DNA of 64,000 bases from contig JBBRMR010000012.1 of the NCBI GenBank assembly GCA_038230735.1, forward strand, positions 1-64,000, read 5' to 3'. This DNA is from Arcicella sp038230735 (GTDB taxonomy: Bacteria; Bacteroidota; Bacteroidia; Cytophagales; Spirosomataceae). Both the position numbers and the translations under genes were made by a program. Positions 50,265 through 58,929 of the stretch are shown piece by piece (within the stretch, counting starts at the first letter, position 1; every line of letters begins with the position of its first letter). The notes under the pieces are model-generated. The model saw only the letters and a program-made list of their open reading frames with translations, did no database searches and was not told the DNA's origin.

Positions 50265-50729
50265 ATGGCTGGCGTAAACAAAGTAATTTTATTGGGAAAC
50301 TTAGGGTCTGACCCCGAAATTCGTTCTTTACCAAGTGGCTCAAAAGTAGCCTCGTTTAGCATTGCAACCTCAGAATCCTACAATAATAAGGAGGGTGTGA
50401 GAGTAGAACAAACCGAATGGCATCGTATTGAGTTGTGGGATGCTTTAGCAAATATTGCTGAACAATATCTCCACAAGGGCGATTCTGCCTACGTTGAAGG
50501 AAAAATGCGTACCGAAGAATATACTGATAAAGATGGCATTGCCCGTAAGATTGTAAAAATCAGAGGAACATCTTTAACTTTGGTGGGCGGACGTAAACCC
50601 GAAAATCAAGAAGGTAGTTCGGCGGCTTCGCAAGCACAAGCACTTCGTCCTGCCCCAACTCCTCCACCCACCCCAACACCCGAATTTGAGGCGAATGTAG
50701 GGGAAGGAGATGATAATTTACCATTTTAA
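50265..50729 (+). CDS. ssb: Single-stranded DNA-binding protein
   Basis: This 154-residue OB-fold protein starts 'MAGVNKVILLGNLGSDPEIR' (position 50265), continues through 'EWHRIELWDALANIAEQYL', 'KGDSAYVEGKMRTEEY' and a Pro/Gln linker, and ends with the acidic tip 'DDNLPF' that binds partner proteins. All hallmarks of the essential SSB are present. It is expressed from its own spacer (135 nt) after umuC and before gldE. Confidence 0.98.
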   Translation: MAGVNKVILLGNLGSDPEIRSLPSGSKVASFSIATSESYNNKEGVRVEQTEWHRIELWDALANIAEQYLHKGDSAYVEGKMRTEEYTDKDGIARKIVKIRGTSLTLVGGRKPENQEGSSAASQAQALRPAPTPPPTPTPEFEANVGEGDDNLPF

Positions 50730-50734
50730 TTTTT

Positions 50735-50822
50735 TAGGGAATGTAGATTTAGGAGTTTGATGGTTATACAATTTTCAAACCTCAATCGAAGAGTCCTTAA
50801 TCCCCAACCCCTAAATCCCGTT
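50735..50822. repeat. GGATTTAGGAG / CCCCTAAATCCC word repeat
   Basis: The spacer has TTAGGGAATGTAGATTTAGG early and CCCCAACCCCTAAATCCC late, an imperfect inverted pair just upstream of gldE. It shares words with the gaps at 2889 and 45509. Confidence 0.4.
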
Positions 50823-50826
50823 ACTC

Positions 50827-52179
50827 TTGGATACTCACCCGATTTTGGTGCTTTTGATACAAATTGAAAGCACCATTTCATTTAGCACTTACGGAATCAG
50901 TGCTTTGGTTCTGGTAGGCTTGTTGCTTCTATCTGCCCTTTTGGCGGGGTCGGAAGTGGCATTTTTCTCTCTTTCTTCCGAAGAACGTGCGATGTGTCGT
51001 GAAAGCGATAGTGGCACCGAACGTGCCATTGCGAAACTGTTAGATAAACCCCAACTTTTACTGGCTACTCTCCTAATTTTTATTAACTTAGTTAATATTT
51101 CTTTCATCACGATTGCTACGATAATGACCGAGCAAGCCGTGGGAGAAAAGGAAAAAGATGGTCTGATGGCTACCTTAATTCTGCTGGTGGGCGTAACATT
51201 TATCATCACTTTTTTTGGAGAGTTAATTCCGAAGGTTTGGGCTCAACAGAATAATCTTCGTTTTGCCAAAATCACGGCAAGACTGATTGAGGTAGCAACG
51301 ATTATTTTCAAACCCATTTCTTCTATGCTGTTGGGAATCAGCAATATCATCGAAAAAAGAGTGGAGCGAAAAGGTTATACCATCACCGCAGACGAGTTGA
51401 ATCATGCTTTGGAAATTACGACTGGTAAAGATACTACAACTCAAGAAAAGGATATTTTGAAGGGCATTGTCAATTTTGGAAGTACCTCCGCCAAGAGTGT
51501 GATGCGGTCAAGAAGAGACGTTACGGCTTTTGATGGCACGATTGATTTCCATGAATTGATGGATAAAATTAATAAATCGGGTTATTCGAGAGTACCTATT
51601 TACAAGGATACGATTGATAAAATTGAGGGTATTCTGTACATCAAAGACTTACTTCCACACCTTGAAAAAGATGAACATTTTGCGTGGAAAGAGTTGATAA
51701 AACAGCCCTTTTTCATTCCAGAAAGCAAGAAAATTGATGATTTATTGTATGATTTCCAGGAAAAAAGAGTTCATATGGCATTGGTGGTGAATGAATATGG
51801 CGAAACCGAAGGCATTGTTACGATGGAGGATATTATTGAGGAAATTGTCGGTGATATTCACGATGAATCGGATGTTGAGGATTTGGGATATATAAAACTG
51901 CCCGATGGTTCGTATGAATTTGAAGGGAAGGTTTCACTCAATGACGTTTGCCGTGCTTTGGGTGTGGGTAATGATTATTTTGATAAATCCAGAGGAGATA
52001 GTGAATCATTAGCGGGATTGTTGATTGAGCTTTTTACCCGCCTCCCGCACGCAGGCGAAGAAACTGAATATGAAAAATATAAGTTCAGAATTGCCTCGGT
52101 CGATACTCGCAGGATTAAAAAAGTGAAAGTAACCTTGAAAGAAGATGAAGTGGAGGACGTGAGTAAGGAGATTTCTTAA
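50827..52179 (+). CDS. gldE: GldE-like CNNM/CorC transport protein
   Basis: This 450-residue protein has an N-terminal CNNM (DUF21) domain of three to four helices ('GLLLLSALLAGSEVAFFSLS', 'ELIPKVWAQQNNLRFAK'), a CBS pair (about residues 215-340, 'YSRVPIYKDTIDKIEGILYIKDLL', 'EYGETEGIVTMEDIIEEIVGDI' regions) and a CorC/HlyC C-terminal domain. In Bacteroidota this form is named GldE for its role in gliding/T9SS. The only plausible start is TTG at 50827-50829, as an in-frame stop closes upstream at 50812-50814 and no ATG lies before the membrane domain. It follows ssb, as in many relatives. Confidence 0.88.
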   Translation: MDTHPILVLLIQIESTISFSTYGISALVLVGLLLLSALLAGSEVAFFSLSSEERAMCRESDSGTERAIAKLLDKPQLLLATLLIFINLVNISFITIATIMTEQAVGEKEKDGLMATLILLVGVTFIITFFGELIPKVWAQQNNLRFAKITARLIEVATIIFKPISSMLLGISNIIEKRVERKGYTITADELNHALEITTGKDTTTQEKDILKGIVNFGSTSAKSVMRSRRDVTAFDGTIDFHELMDKINKSGYSRVPIYKDTIDKIEGILYIKDLLPHLEKDEHFAWKELIKQPFFIPESKKIDDLLYDFQEKRVHMALVVNEYGETEGIVTMEDIIEEIVGDIHDESDVEDLGYIKLPDGSYEFEGKVSLNDVCRALGVGNDYFDKSRGDSESLAGLLIELFTRLPHAGEETEYEKYKFRIASVDTRRIKKVKVTLKEDEVEDVSKEIS

Positions 52180-52189
52180 TGAGTACCCC

Positions 52190-54532
52190 TTACCGCACCA
52201 ACAAAACCGTTCCTGAATGTGTCAAAACCTCCAAAGGTTGTTGGGCATTATTATAGCTTAATTGCCACGTGTAAGTGCCTTCGGGGGCTTTTTCAGAGCG
52301 ATAGATTCCGTCCCAAACTTCTGAATCCGTTTGGCTCATAAAGACTATTTCGCCCCAACGGTTATAGATTTTTAGTTGATAATTACTTATGTCTTCGGCA
52401 ATAATCCAGAAGACATCATTATTGCTGTCGCCATTTGGCGTAAAGATGTTTGGGGCAAGTATTCTTGATCGGCATTTCTGAATCATCTCTATCTTTTTTT
52501 CGGTAAAACAGCCCTCTGAATTACTTATTTTAATTTGATAAATACCTTTTTTTGAGACAGTTACGCTGTTGGTAATTTCCTGATTAGGCTGCCATTTGTA
52601 AGTATAGGTCGGGTCGTAGTCTACACTCAAAATATAGGGTGTGCTGACATTAAAACAGGCTTCAATGTTGTTGGGCAGCATCAAAACGGGCGATGAACTG
52701 ACCTTTACATTTACGCTACTATCCGCTTCGCACCCCCCCACTTTGACGTTCAGCTTGTACGTTCCCGAACTAACAGGAGAAATATTGGACGTACTTTCCC
52801 CCGACGACCATTGATAAACTGCCCCGCCGATATTTTTGGCGTTCAATCGCATCGGATTCTTGCAAAAGGTGGTATCTTTTGGCAAACCTAATGTTGGTTT
52901 TTGATTTACTACCACTTTCACAGTGGTATCGGCTTGTGGTTTTGGGCAGTCTTTGGGCGTAATGATTACTTTATATTCTCCTGATTTTGTGATAGTTATC
53001 TTCGGGTTCTTTTCGGTTGGCAGGTCTGTTCCGTTTTTTTGCCATTGATAATTATAGAGTGGTCCTATGTCGGCATTGAGTTTTACGATGTTGCCTTCAC
53101 AAAACTCCAACGGTCCAGAAACCGCAAGATTTGTTTTAAATTTTAGGTCGGGCGAAAGGTCAATGAGCCAAAAATCTCGGTTACCCTTACTGCCCAAAAC
53201 ATCACCATCGTTTGAATTGGCGTTGGCACTAACAAAATAACCTTTATTGTCAATTTGCTTTACGAAAACGCCAAAATCTCCCGCATTGCCACCCAAAACT
53301 TTTTGCCATTGAATTTCTTGTTTACAGTTCAATTTCACAATCCATACACGGGCTTGCGGACCCGTCCAAGCGGTTGTTGGCGACTCAATATCACCATTTT
53401 TAGAATTAGTTGAACTCGTAAAAACGTAGCCACCGTCATCCGTTGCTTGGATTCCACCATAAGTTTCCGTTCCTGTGCCTCCATCAATGCCACTTCCTCC
53501 GAAGGTTTTTTGCCATTGTAAATTCAAATTTTTATCCATTTTCAACAACCAAACGTCAAAATCTCCTTGGTTTTTACTGATTGTACCGTTGTTGGAATTA
53601 CTTTTTCCGATAATCACAAAGCCACCATCTGGTGTGGTTTCCAAACTGCTGGCAAGGTCTTGGCGAGTACCACCAATGCTCATTTGTCCGATAATATTAC
53701 CCATTGGGTCAATCAAAGTCATGAAAATATCTTCTCGCTGATTTGCTCCCGAAGCAATGCCAATATTGCCTACCACCACATAGTTTTTGTTGGGTAATTG
53801 TTTGGCGGCTTTGCACATATCCGTAAATAATCCCCTGGGGAGAATCTGCCAAGAAATAGCTCCCGTATTGGTGATTTTCACAATCCATCCATCGGCATCA
53901 ATGGGGGATTCACCCGTCAGGTTACCATTGAAAGATTTGGCACTGCCTGTGAGTAAATATCCGCCTTCTGAACCAACCACAATCTCACCACTTTCTTCAT
54001 CCAAAGTTCCTCCAAAACACCTGTTCCATTGAACTGAACCTGTTTTTGAAAGTTTTATTACGAAAATATCATTACCTCCGTGATTGGTTGAAAAATCGCC
54101 ATCGGTGGAAGCAGTTGTTCCCAAAATAATAAATCCTTGGTCAGGAGTTTCTTTGATGGAGGTAACTGTTTCGTCCTTTGAACCGCCCAAACCGACTTGA
54201 AATTCAATGATTCCTGTCCCATCGGTTTTCACGATTAAAGCATCAGAGAACCCTTTGCGAGAACCTGAAATATCTCCGTTGGCAGACGTAGTTTGCCCGC
54301 CCAAAATGTAGCTTCCATCGGTTGTGGCATACGTACAATTAAGGGTTTCATTGAGCGAACCGCCGATTGTTTTTTGCGAAATAATTTTGGGTGATGTTTT
54401 TTGAGCTTGCGTGAGTACGGATACGTGCAGGAAGACGTACAGGATAATGCGAACTATGGTCGTCTGTTGGGACACAGACCACAATAATGTCCCAAATGAT
54501 GTCAATGGGTTTACTAATGAATGGCGGTTCAT
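52190..54532 (-). CDS. T9SS type B sorting-domain protein, repeat-rich secreted
   Basis: This 780-residue protein has a signal peptide ending 'VSVLTQAQ' and about seven copies of a ~55-residue motif starting GGS/GGT ('GGSKDETVTSIKETPDQGFI', 'GGTRQDLASSLETTPDGGF'), which suggests a beta-propeller-like fold (about residues 50-420). Then come Ig/PKD-like domains with cysteines ('CEGNIVKLNADIG', 'CEADSSVNVKV'), and a gliding-motility-associated C-terminal domain with 'APNIFTPNGDSNNDVFWI' and 'YNRWGEIVFMSQTDSEVWDG'. That CTD is the type B T9SS sorting signal. It should be secreted through the type IX system. Confidence 0.9.
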   Translation of the reverse strand: MNRHSLVNPLTSFGTLLWSVSQQTTIVRIILYVFLHVSVLTQAQKTSPKIISQKTIGGSLNETLNCTYATTDGSYILGGQTTSANGDISGSRKGFSDALIVKTDGTGIIEFQVGLGGSKDETVTSIKETPDQGFIILGTTASTDGDFSTNHGGNDIFVIKLSKTGSVQWNRCFGGTLDEESGEIVVGSEGGYLLTGSAKSFNGNLTGESPIDADGWIVKITNTGAISWQILPRGLFTDMCKAAKQLPNKNYVVVGNIGIASGANQREDIFMTLIDPMGNIIGQMSIGGTRQDLASSLETTPDGGFVIIGKSNSNNGTISKNQGDFDVWLLKMDKNLNLQWQKTFGGSGIDGGTGTETYGGIQATDDGGYVFTSSTNSKNGDIESPTTAWTGPQARVWIVKLNCKQEIQWQKVLGGNAGDFGVFVKQIDNKGYFVSANANSNDGDVLGSKGNRDFWLIDLSPDLKFKTNLAVSGPLEFCEGNIVKLNADIGPLYNYQWQKNGTDLPTEKNPKITITKSGEYKVIITPKDCPKPQADTTVKVVVNQKPTLGLPKDTTFCKNPMRLNAKNIGGAVYQWSSGESTSNISPVSSGTYKLNVKVGGCEADSSVNVKVSSSPVLMLPNNIEACFNVSTPYILSVDYDPTYTYKWQPNQEITNSVTVSKKGIYQIKISNSEGCFTEKKIEMIQKCRSRILAPNIFTPNGDSNNDVFWIIAEDISNYQLKIYNRWGEIVFMSQTDSEVWDGIYRSEKAPEGTYTWQLSYNNAQQPLEVLTHSGTVLLVR

Positions 54533-54550
54533 TGCGTATGTTTTGGGGGA

Positions 54551-55012
54551 TTAGGTAGTCCCTAAATTATTAATCAACTCTTTCGGAATCAGAACTTTGC
54601 GTTTATTTTTATAATCATAACAAACGATTCTTGATGTCCCTTCGGCGGCTATTCTTTGGAGCTTTTCGCTGAAAACAACGTGTTGCATCGTGAAGCCGTA
54701 TTCCGTCAATGAGTTGGGCAATATCCGTGCCGTAATTTTGATGTTGTCGGGGAAGGTGAGCGGGGCTTTGTATTTGCAAGCAACTTCGGCTAAAATGGGT
54801 CCGATGCCATCATCGCCCGTGAAATCCATGAAACCTATTTGGTTGAAAAATTCGATACGGGCTGTTTCAAAATAACGGAGATAAACAGCATTATTGACAT
54901 GATTGGCAGCATCCATTTCTCCCCATTGAATGGCTTGGGAGATGATGGTGGGATAGTCTTTTAATGATTGGTGATTAGTGTTTATTGATTGGTTTTCCAT
55001 AGTTGGTATCAT
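54551..55012 (-). CDS. Hotdog-fold acyl-CoA thioesterase (YbgC/4HBT-like)
   Basis: This 153-residue protein has the hotdog core 'IQWGEMDAANHVNNAVYLR', in which the Asp of 'EMDAANH' matches the catalytic Asp of the YbgC/4-hydroxybenzoyl-CoA branch, then 'RYFETARIEFF' and 'CYDYKNKRKVLIPKEL'. It should hydrolyse acyl-CoA thioesters. Starts at ATG 55012 or 55000 (MENQSINTN) are both possible. The first 20 or so codons are low-complexity Asn-rich text, similar in style to the nearby word repeats. Confidence 0.88.
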   Translation of the reverse strand: MIPTMENQSINTNHQSLKDYPTIISQAIQWGEMDAANHVNNAVYLRYFETARIEFFNQIGFMDFTGDDGIGPILAEVACKYKAPLTFPDNIKITARILPNSLTEYGFTMQHVVFSEKLQRIAAEGTSRIVCYDYKNKRKVLIPKELINNLGTT

Positions 55013-55074
55013 AACAATATACTTATTTTTTTGTTTTCTGATTAAATAGTAAAGTTAAAACCATTCATTGGATT

Positions 55075-55215
55075 ATGAAAATGCAAAAGAAATCTGACTT
55101 GCCCACAAAAATCTGCATAACCTGTGGGCGACCTTTTACTTGGCGAAAGAAATGGGAAAAGGTTTGGGAGGAGGTAAAATATTGTTCAGACCGATGTCGG
55201 AATGAGAAGAAATAG
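55075..55215 (+). CDS. DUF2256-domain small zinc-binding protein
   Basis: A 46-residue frame (ATG 55075-55077, stop TAG 55213-55215) reads 'SDLPTKICITCGRPFTWRKK', then 'WEKVWEEVKYCSDRCRNEK'. The two CxxC/CxxxC pairs ('CITC', 'CSDRC') and the 'GRPFTWRKKW' core are diagnostic of DUF2256. The four Cys should bind Zn. The function is unknown. It is below usual length cut-offs and lies between the thioesterase (divergent) and the outer-membrane barrel (convergent). A reverse-strand frame crossing the same DNA has no family features. Confidence 0.9.
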   Translation: MKMQKKSDLPTKICITCGRPFTWRKKWEKVWEEVKYCSDRCRNEKK

Positions 55216-55484
55216 AAACCCGATTTTGGTAATAATAACCGATTAGTTACTTCCTTAAAATAAATGATGAAGTGCAATCTGCTGATTTAGTAAATTAGTT
55301 TAGTAACCCCAAAATAACAAGATGATTTACCCTTAACAAAGACATTCCGATTTCTGTCCAAAAAAATCCATACCCGAAAGATGTCTCAGTGAGTACAATT
55401 GGACATTATGGAAAAGTTTATTCGGTCGGTACAAAATTTAAAGGATAATTTGCCCAAATAAAGTTTGAGATAGAATAATAATCT

Positions 55485-56264
55485 CTAAAACTTCACCCCA
55501 AAGTCCAAATAGAAAGCCCCATTTTTCGTAATTAAATCACCGAAGGTTTTATCACGATTGACTTCTATTAATCCCCTTTGATATTGAATTCCGAAGAAAA
55601 AAACGTCTCCTCCTCTACTCAGTGGCTTTTCAGCTCCGATGCCTACTAACAATCCAATATCGCCAAAACCAAAAACACTTTGCGAACTTGCCAAACGTTC
55701 TTGGTATTGAAAAATTGGGTTTCGAGTTTTATCCAAAGCCTTTTCCGCAATTTTTAGGTCTAATGTTCCTCCAAATTGTAGGTATAATGGCGTATCATCC
55801 AGTATTTTATCACTAAAAATTTTGAAAGTTATCGGCAGTTGAAGGTATTGAAGGTTGAAATTAGATTCCGTTCCAATGGCTTCATCGGGTGTTAAGGGCG
55901 TACTTTTGAAGAGTTCATTATCGTAAAAAGTGCGGTGCATGGTGTAATTTACACTTTTTACGGTGTACCAAAGTCCCGTGCTAAAAGCGTATTTTTCGGA
56001 CATATAAAAATCTACTACGGGACCCAAACTCAGCCGAATATTTCCGCCCGTAGACTCAAAACCTTTGAAGTTTTTGGAAGATTCAACGTAATTGATAATG
56101 AGTCCAGGCGAAAATTTGAAGCCCATTTTCATCTTATAAAAATTACCTAAAAACCCACTTCCTCCGTTGCCCCCGCCATAATTTGCGTTGGAATTATACC
56201 GTTGCGAAAAAGCCCCCAATCCCGACCACAGAATAAAAAGGGCAATGAATACGTTTTTCTTCAT
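55485..56264 (-). CDS. Outer-membrane beta-barrel protein (porin/PorT-like family)
   Basis: I start at ATG 56262-56264 (MKKNVFIALFILWSGLGAFS), giving 259 residues with a clear signal peptide; the in-frame extension upstream lies in the repeat. A Gly/Asn-rich linker (residues 22-38) is followed by barrel strands ('GFKFSPGLIINYVES', 'AFSTGLWYTVKSVNY', 'LQLPITFKIF') and the C-terminal 'AFYLDFGVKF', ending in Phe. It resembles the OmpA-like/PorT-type 'outer membrane beta-barrel' family. It is divergent from gldB over a palindrome. A link to gliding or type IX secretion is only suggested. Confidence 0.85.
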   Translation of the reverse strand: MKKNVFIALFILWSGLGAFSQRYNSNANYGGGNGGSGFLGNFYKMKMGFKFSPGLIINYVESSKNFKGFESTGGNIRLSLGPVVDFYMSEKYAFSTGLWYTVKSVNYTMHRTFYDNELFKSTPLTPDEAIGTESNFNLQYLQLPITFKIFSDKILDDTPLYLQFGGTLDLKIAEKALDKTRNPIFQYQERLASSQSVFGFGDIGLLVGIGAEKPLSRGGDVFFFGIQYQRGLIEVNRDKTFGDLITKNGAFYLDFGVKF

Positions 56265-56282
56265 AATTTTGTAAGGATTATT

Positions 56283-56351
56283 TCGATGTTTGATGCTCGG
56301 TTGTTCGATGTTCGGAAACCAAGACCCCGAACATCGAACAACAAACATCGA
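56283..56351. repeat. TTCGATGTTCGG hairpin between divergent genes
   Basis: GTTGTTCGATGTTCGG (56300-56315) pairs perfectly with 56327-56342 around an 11-nt loop. The outer TCGATGTTT (56283-56291) pairs with AAACATCGA (56343-56351), with an 8-nt bulge on the left. It fills the gap between the outer-membrane barrel and gldB, so it could carry both upstream regions. Confidence 0.7.
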
Positions 56352-56352
56352 T

Positions 56353-57381
56353 ATGAAATACACTTTGTTTTTAATTTTTACGGCTCTTGTGTATGGATGT
56401 ACCCACGAACAGGACAGTCAAACTACCAATTCTGACCCCGACTTTACTAACGTAAAAGTGGAGGTAAATATTCAACGGCTTGATAAAGAAATGTTTGCGT
56501 GTCAAAGTAAAGACGAATTACTGGAATTTTTCGATAAGTACCCTACTTTTATCGTTGATTATTTTCAAGTTCCAACGGCTGAATTTGATAGACTGGCGGA
56601 ACAACTTTTGCCTTTGATTGCTAATAAAGGCTTGCAAGATTTCTACAAACAGTCGCAAAGCCCAGCCTTTTTTGGCAATCAAAATTTAGAAAATGACTTC
56701 CGTGAAGCCTTCCAACATTTGAAATATTATTATCCTACTTTCAAAGAACCCAAAATCTATACCACTTTTACGGGTTTCTTCGGACAAGGCGTTTTACAAA
56801 ACCGTGAACTTATCGTTTCGGACTCTGTAATTTACATCGGATTGGATTATTTTATGGGTAAAAAAGGGAAATTCCTACCTGATATTTACGATTACCAACT
56901 CCGTAAAGCATCTCCAAACGCCATTCTGCCACAAGCCATACTTTTGCTGTCAGAACGCTACAATGCCACAAATCCGAAGGATAAAACGATGCTTTCGGAG
57001 ATGGTTTGGTATGGCAAAAGTTACGTGTTTGCCCACACCATGATGCCCAATACCAATGATAGTTTGTTCATCGGATATTCGAGCCAACAATTGACTGATA
57101 CCTACACTTATCAAAAAGATATTTGGGGACATTTTATTCAAAACCAATTGCTATACTCAACCCAAGAACCCATCAAAGCAAAATACGTGGGCGAACGACC
57201 CACTACGCCCGAAATTGGAAAGAACTGCCCAGGCACAATCGGCAGGTGGTTAGGTTGGCGAATTGTGGGTAAATATTTTGATGAAAATGAAAAACTTAAA
57301 ATTCAAGATTTAATGAAACAAACCGATGCCCAAAAAATCTTTGAGGCTTCCAAATATAAGGGTTTACCCGATGAGGAATAG
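56353..57381 (+). CDS. gldB: Gliding motility lipoprotein GldB
   Basis: I start at ATG 56353 (MKYTLFLIFTALVYGC), a good lipoprotein signal with lipobox Cys, giving 342 residues; an upstream in-frame ATG at 56290 lies inside the hairpin repeat. The protein has the GldB core: 'VEVNIQRLDKEMF', 'LADQLL'-like helices, 'FTGFFGQGVLQNRELIV' and the C-terminal 'PGTIGRWLGWRIVGKYF'. GldB proteins are essential for gliding and type IX function in Flavobacterium. It is divergent from the outer-membrane barrel gene. It is not adjacent to other gld genes except gldE, about 5 kb away. Confidence 0.9.
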   Translation: MKYTLFLIFTALVYGCTHEQDSQTTNSDPDFTNVKVEVNIQRLDKEMFACQSKDELLEFFDKYPTFIVDYFQVPTAEFDRLAEQLLPLIANKGLQDFYKQSQSPAFFGNQNLENDFREAFQHLKYYYPTFKEPKIYTTFTGFFGQGVLQNRELIVSDSVIYIGLDYFMGKKGKFLPDIYDYQLRKASPNAILPQAILLLSERYNATNPKDKTMLSEMVWYGKSYVFAHTMMPNTNDSLFIGYSSQQLTDTYTYQKDIWGHFIQNQLLYSTQEPIKAKYVGERPTTPEIGKNCPGTIGRWLGWRIVGKYFDENEKLKIQDLMKQTDAQKIFEASKYKGLPDEE

Positions 57382-57382
57382 A

Positions 57383-57416
57383 TTTTCGATGTTCGTATGG
57401 CGGTGTTCGATATTCA
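57383..57416. repeat. TTCGATGTTCG word repeat
   Basis: TTTTCGATGTTCG and GGTGTTCGATATTC follow the gldB stop. It belongs to the family at 56283. Confidence 0.45.
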
Positions 57417-57530
57417 AGTAAACCGTAAAATAAAATTTTCACTCTCAAATTGCATTTTTCAGCGATTTTTTATAACTTCAAATCTCATACAACCGCTAAT
57501 TTTATGAGATTTTTTCTTTAAAAATAAAAC

Positions 57531-58850
57531 ATGAACCACATTTCAAAAATCCTTATCTTTTCTTCGGCAATCCTCTTTTTTGCCTGTAACGCTACCAAGG
57601 TTAGCATGAAATCAGTGTCTCGAAGATTGAAGGAATCGGAGGTTTTCAAGAATAATCATACGGGTTTTGCTTTATATGATATTGCAGAGAAAAAAATGCT
57701 TCTTCAACATAATTCCGAACGCTATTTCATCCCCGCTTCCAATACTAAATTATTCACTTTTTATGCAAGTCTGAAAACCTTGGGAACCTCCGTTCAGGGA
57801 GATTCAATTCCCGCTTTTCATTACCAAATTTCGGGCGATTCATTAATTCTGTGGGGAACTGGCGACCCATCTTTTCTCAATCCTGACTTACCCAAAAGTA
57901 GGACTTTTGATTTTTTGAAAAATAGACCCGAAAAAATCTATTTTTCCAATGATAATTTCACGGGTTCTTTCTTTGGCGATGGCTGGTCTTGGGATGATTA
58001 CAACGATTATTACGCTGCCGAAATTTCCGCCTTCCCAGTTCATGGAAACATAGTCCGATTTACTGGAAACAAGGAAAATACCTTGAATATTCAACCTAAA
58101 TTCTTTGCGGATAAAACCTATAATTGGTCAAAATCTGCGACTTTTTCAGTGCAAAGAGATATGGGTACAAACCTATTTAGTTATCCCGCAGGGAAGACCA
58201 TAAAACCCAATTATTCACAAGATGTTCCTTTCAAAACGGGCGTAGAAGTCATCACGGCTTTACTGACCGATACCTTGAAAAAAGAGGTAACAATCATCAA
58301 TAAACCGCTTGAAAAATCAGCAAAAACGTTTTATAGTTTGCCTTCGGATAGTCTGTATTTCCGAATGTTACAAGTAAGTGATAATATGATTGCAGAACAC
58401 CTGATGCTGTTATGTGCGGATGCCCTCACAGGTGAGTTGAATACTACTTTGGGCATCGAAAAAGCGAAAGAAAAATTCATGGCTGACCTGCCAGATGCTC
58501 CTCGTTGGGTGGACGGTTCGGGGCTTTCAAGGTTCAATCTATTTACACCACGAACTATGATTGCGTTATTAGATAAAATCCATGATATTGTTCCCGAAGA
58601 ACGCCTTTTCAAACTCCTTCCCGCCGCAGGAAAATCGGGTACGATAAGGAGTTTAGTTACTACCGATAAACCTTACATTTTTGCCAAGTCAGGTTCTTTG
58701 AGTAATAATTATTGTTTGAGTGGTTTTATCGTTACAAAGAAAGGTAAAACATTGATTTTCAGTATGATGAATAATAATTTTCTGAAATCAACTGCTGAAA
58801 TTCGGAAGGAAGTTGGGAGTATTTTGACGGAAATTTATGAGAATAATTGA
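57531..58850 (+). CDS. dacB: D-alanyl-D-alanine carboxypeptidase/endopeptidase, PBP4 type (peptidase S13)
   Basis: This 439-residue serine peptidase has a lipoprotein-type signal (lipobox FFAC, Cys19), the SxxK of the active site at S70-K73 ('PASNTKLFTFYASL'), the 'SDNMIAEHLM' (SxN) motif and 'FAKSGSLSNNYCLSGF' (KSG in place of KTG). It should remove terminal D-Ala or cut cross-links in peptidoglycan. The S13 insertion domain is present between the SxxK and SxN motifs. It is followed directly by the palindrome at 58859. Confidence 0.93.
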   Translation: MNHISKILIFSSAILFFACNATKVSMKSVSRRLKESEVFKNNHTGFALYDIAEKKMLLQHNSERYFIPASNTKLFTFYASLKTLGTSVQGDSIPAFHYQISGDSLILWGTGDPSFLNPDLPKSRTFDFLKNRPEKIYFSNDNFTGSFFGDGWSWDDYNDYYAAEISAFPVHGNIVRFTGNKENTLNIQPKFFADKTYNWSKSATFSVQRDMGTNLFSYPAGKTIKPNYSQDVPFKTGVEVITALLTDTLKKEVTIINKPLEKSAKTFYSLPSDSLYFRMLQVSDNMIAEHLMLLCADALTGELNTTLGIEKAKEKFMADLPDAPRWVDGSGLSRFNLFTPRTMIALLDKIHDIVPEERLFKLLPAAGKSGTIRSLVTTDKPYIFAKSGSLSNNYCLSGFIVTKKGKTLIFSMMNNNFLKSTAEIRKEVGSILTEIYENN

Positions 58851-58858
58851 GATATACT

Positions 58859-58920
58859 GTAGCTCGAAGTGGCACTTCGAGAAATTAACGTACCATTCTC
58901 AAAGTGCCACTTCGAGCTAC
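58859..58920. repeat. GTAGCTCGAAGTGG palindromic repeat
   Basis: Arms of 19 perfect bases GTAGCTCGAAGTGGCACTT (58859-58877) and 58902-58920 extend to 25 bases with one mismatch (58878/58901), around a short loop. It lies between dacB and the esterase gene and reads as an in-frame N-terminal extension 'SSKWHFEKL' of the esterase, which is not credible as protein. Confidence 0.75.
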
Positions 58921-58929
58921 AATTTCCCC

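Noticed and set aside
56290..56352. Upstream in-frame start of gldB (MMLGCSMFG...)
   Set aside because: It reads through the hairpin repeat; the ATG at 56353 gives a proper lipoprotein signal.
58837..58929. N-terminal extension of the esterase
   Set aside because: It consists of palindrome DNA and lacks any domain; the signal peptide begins at 58930.
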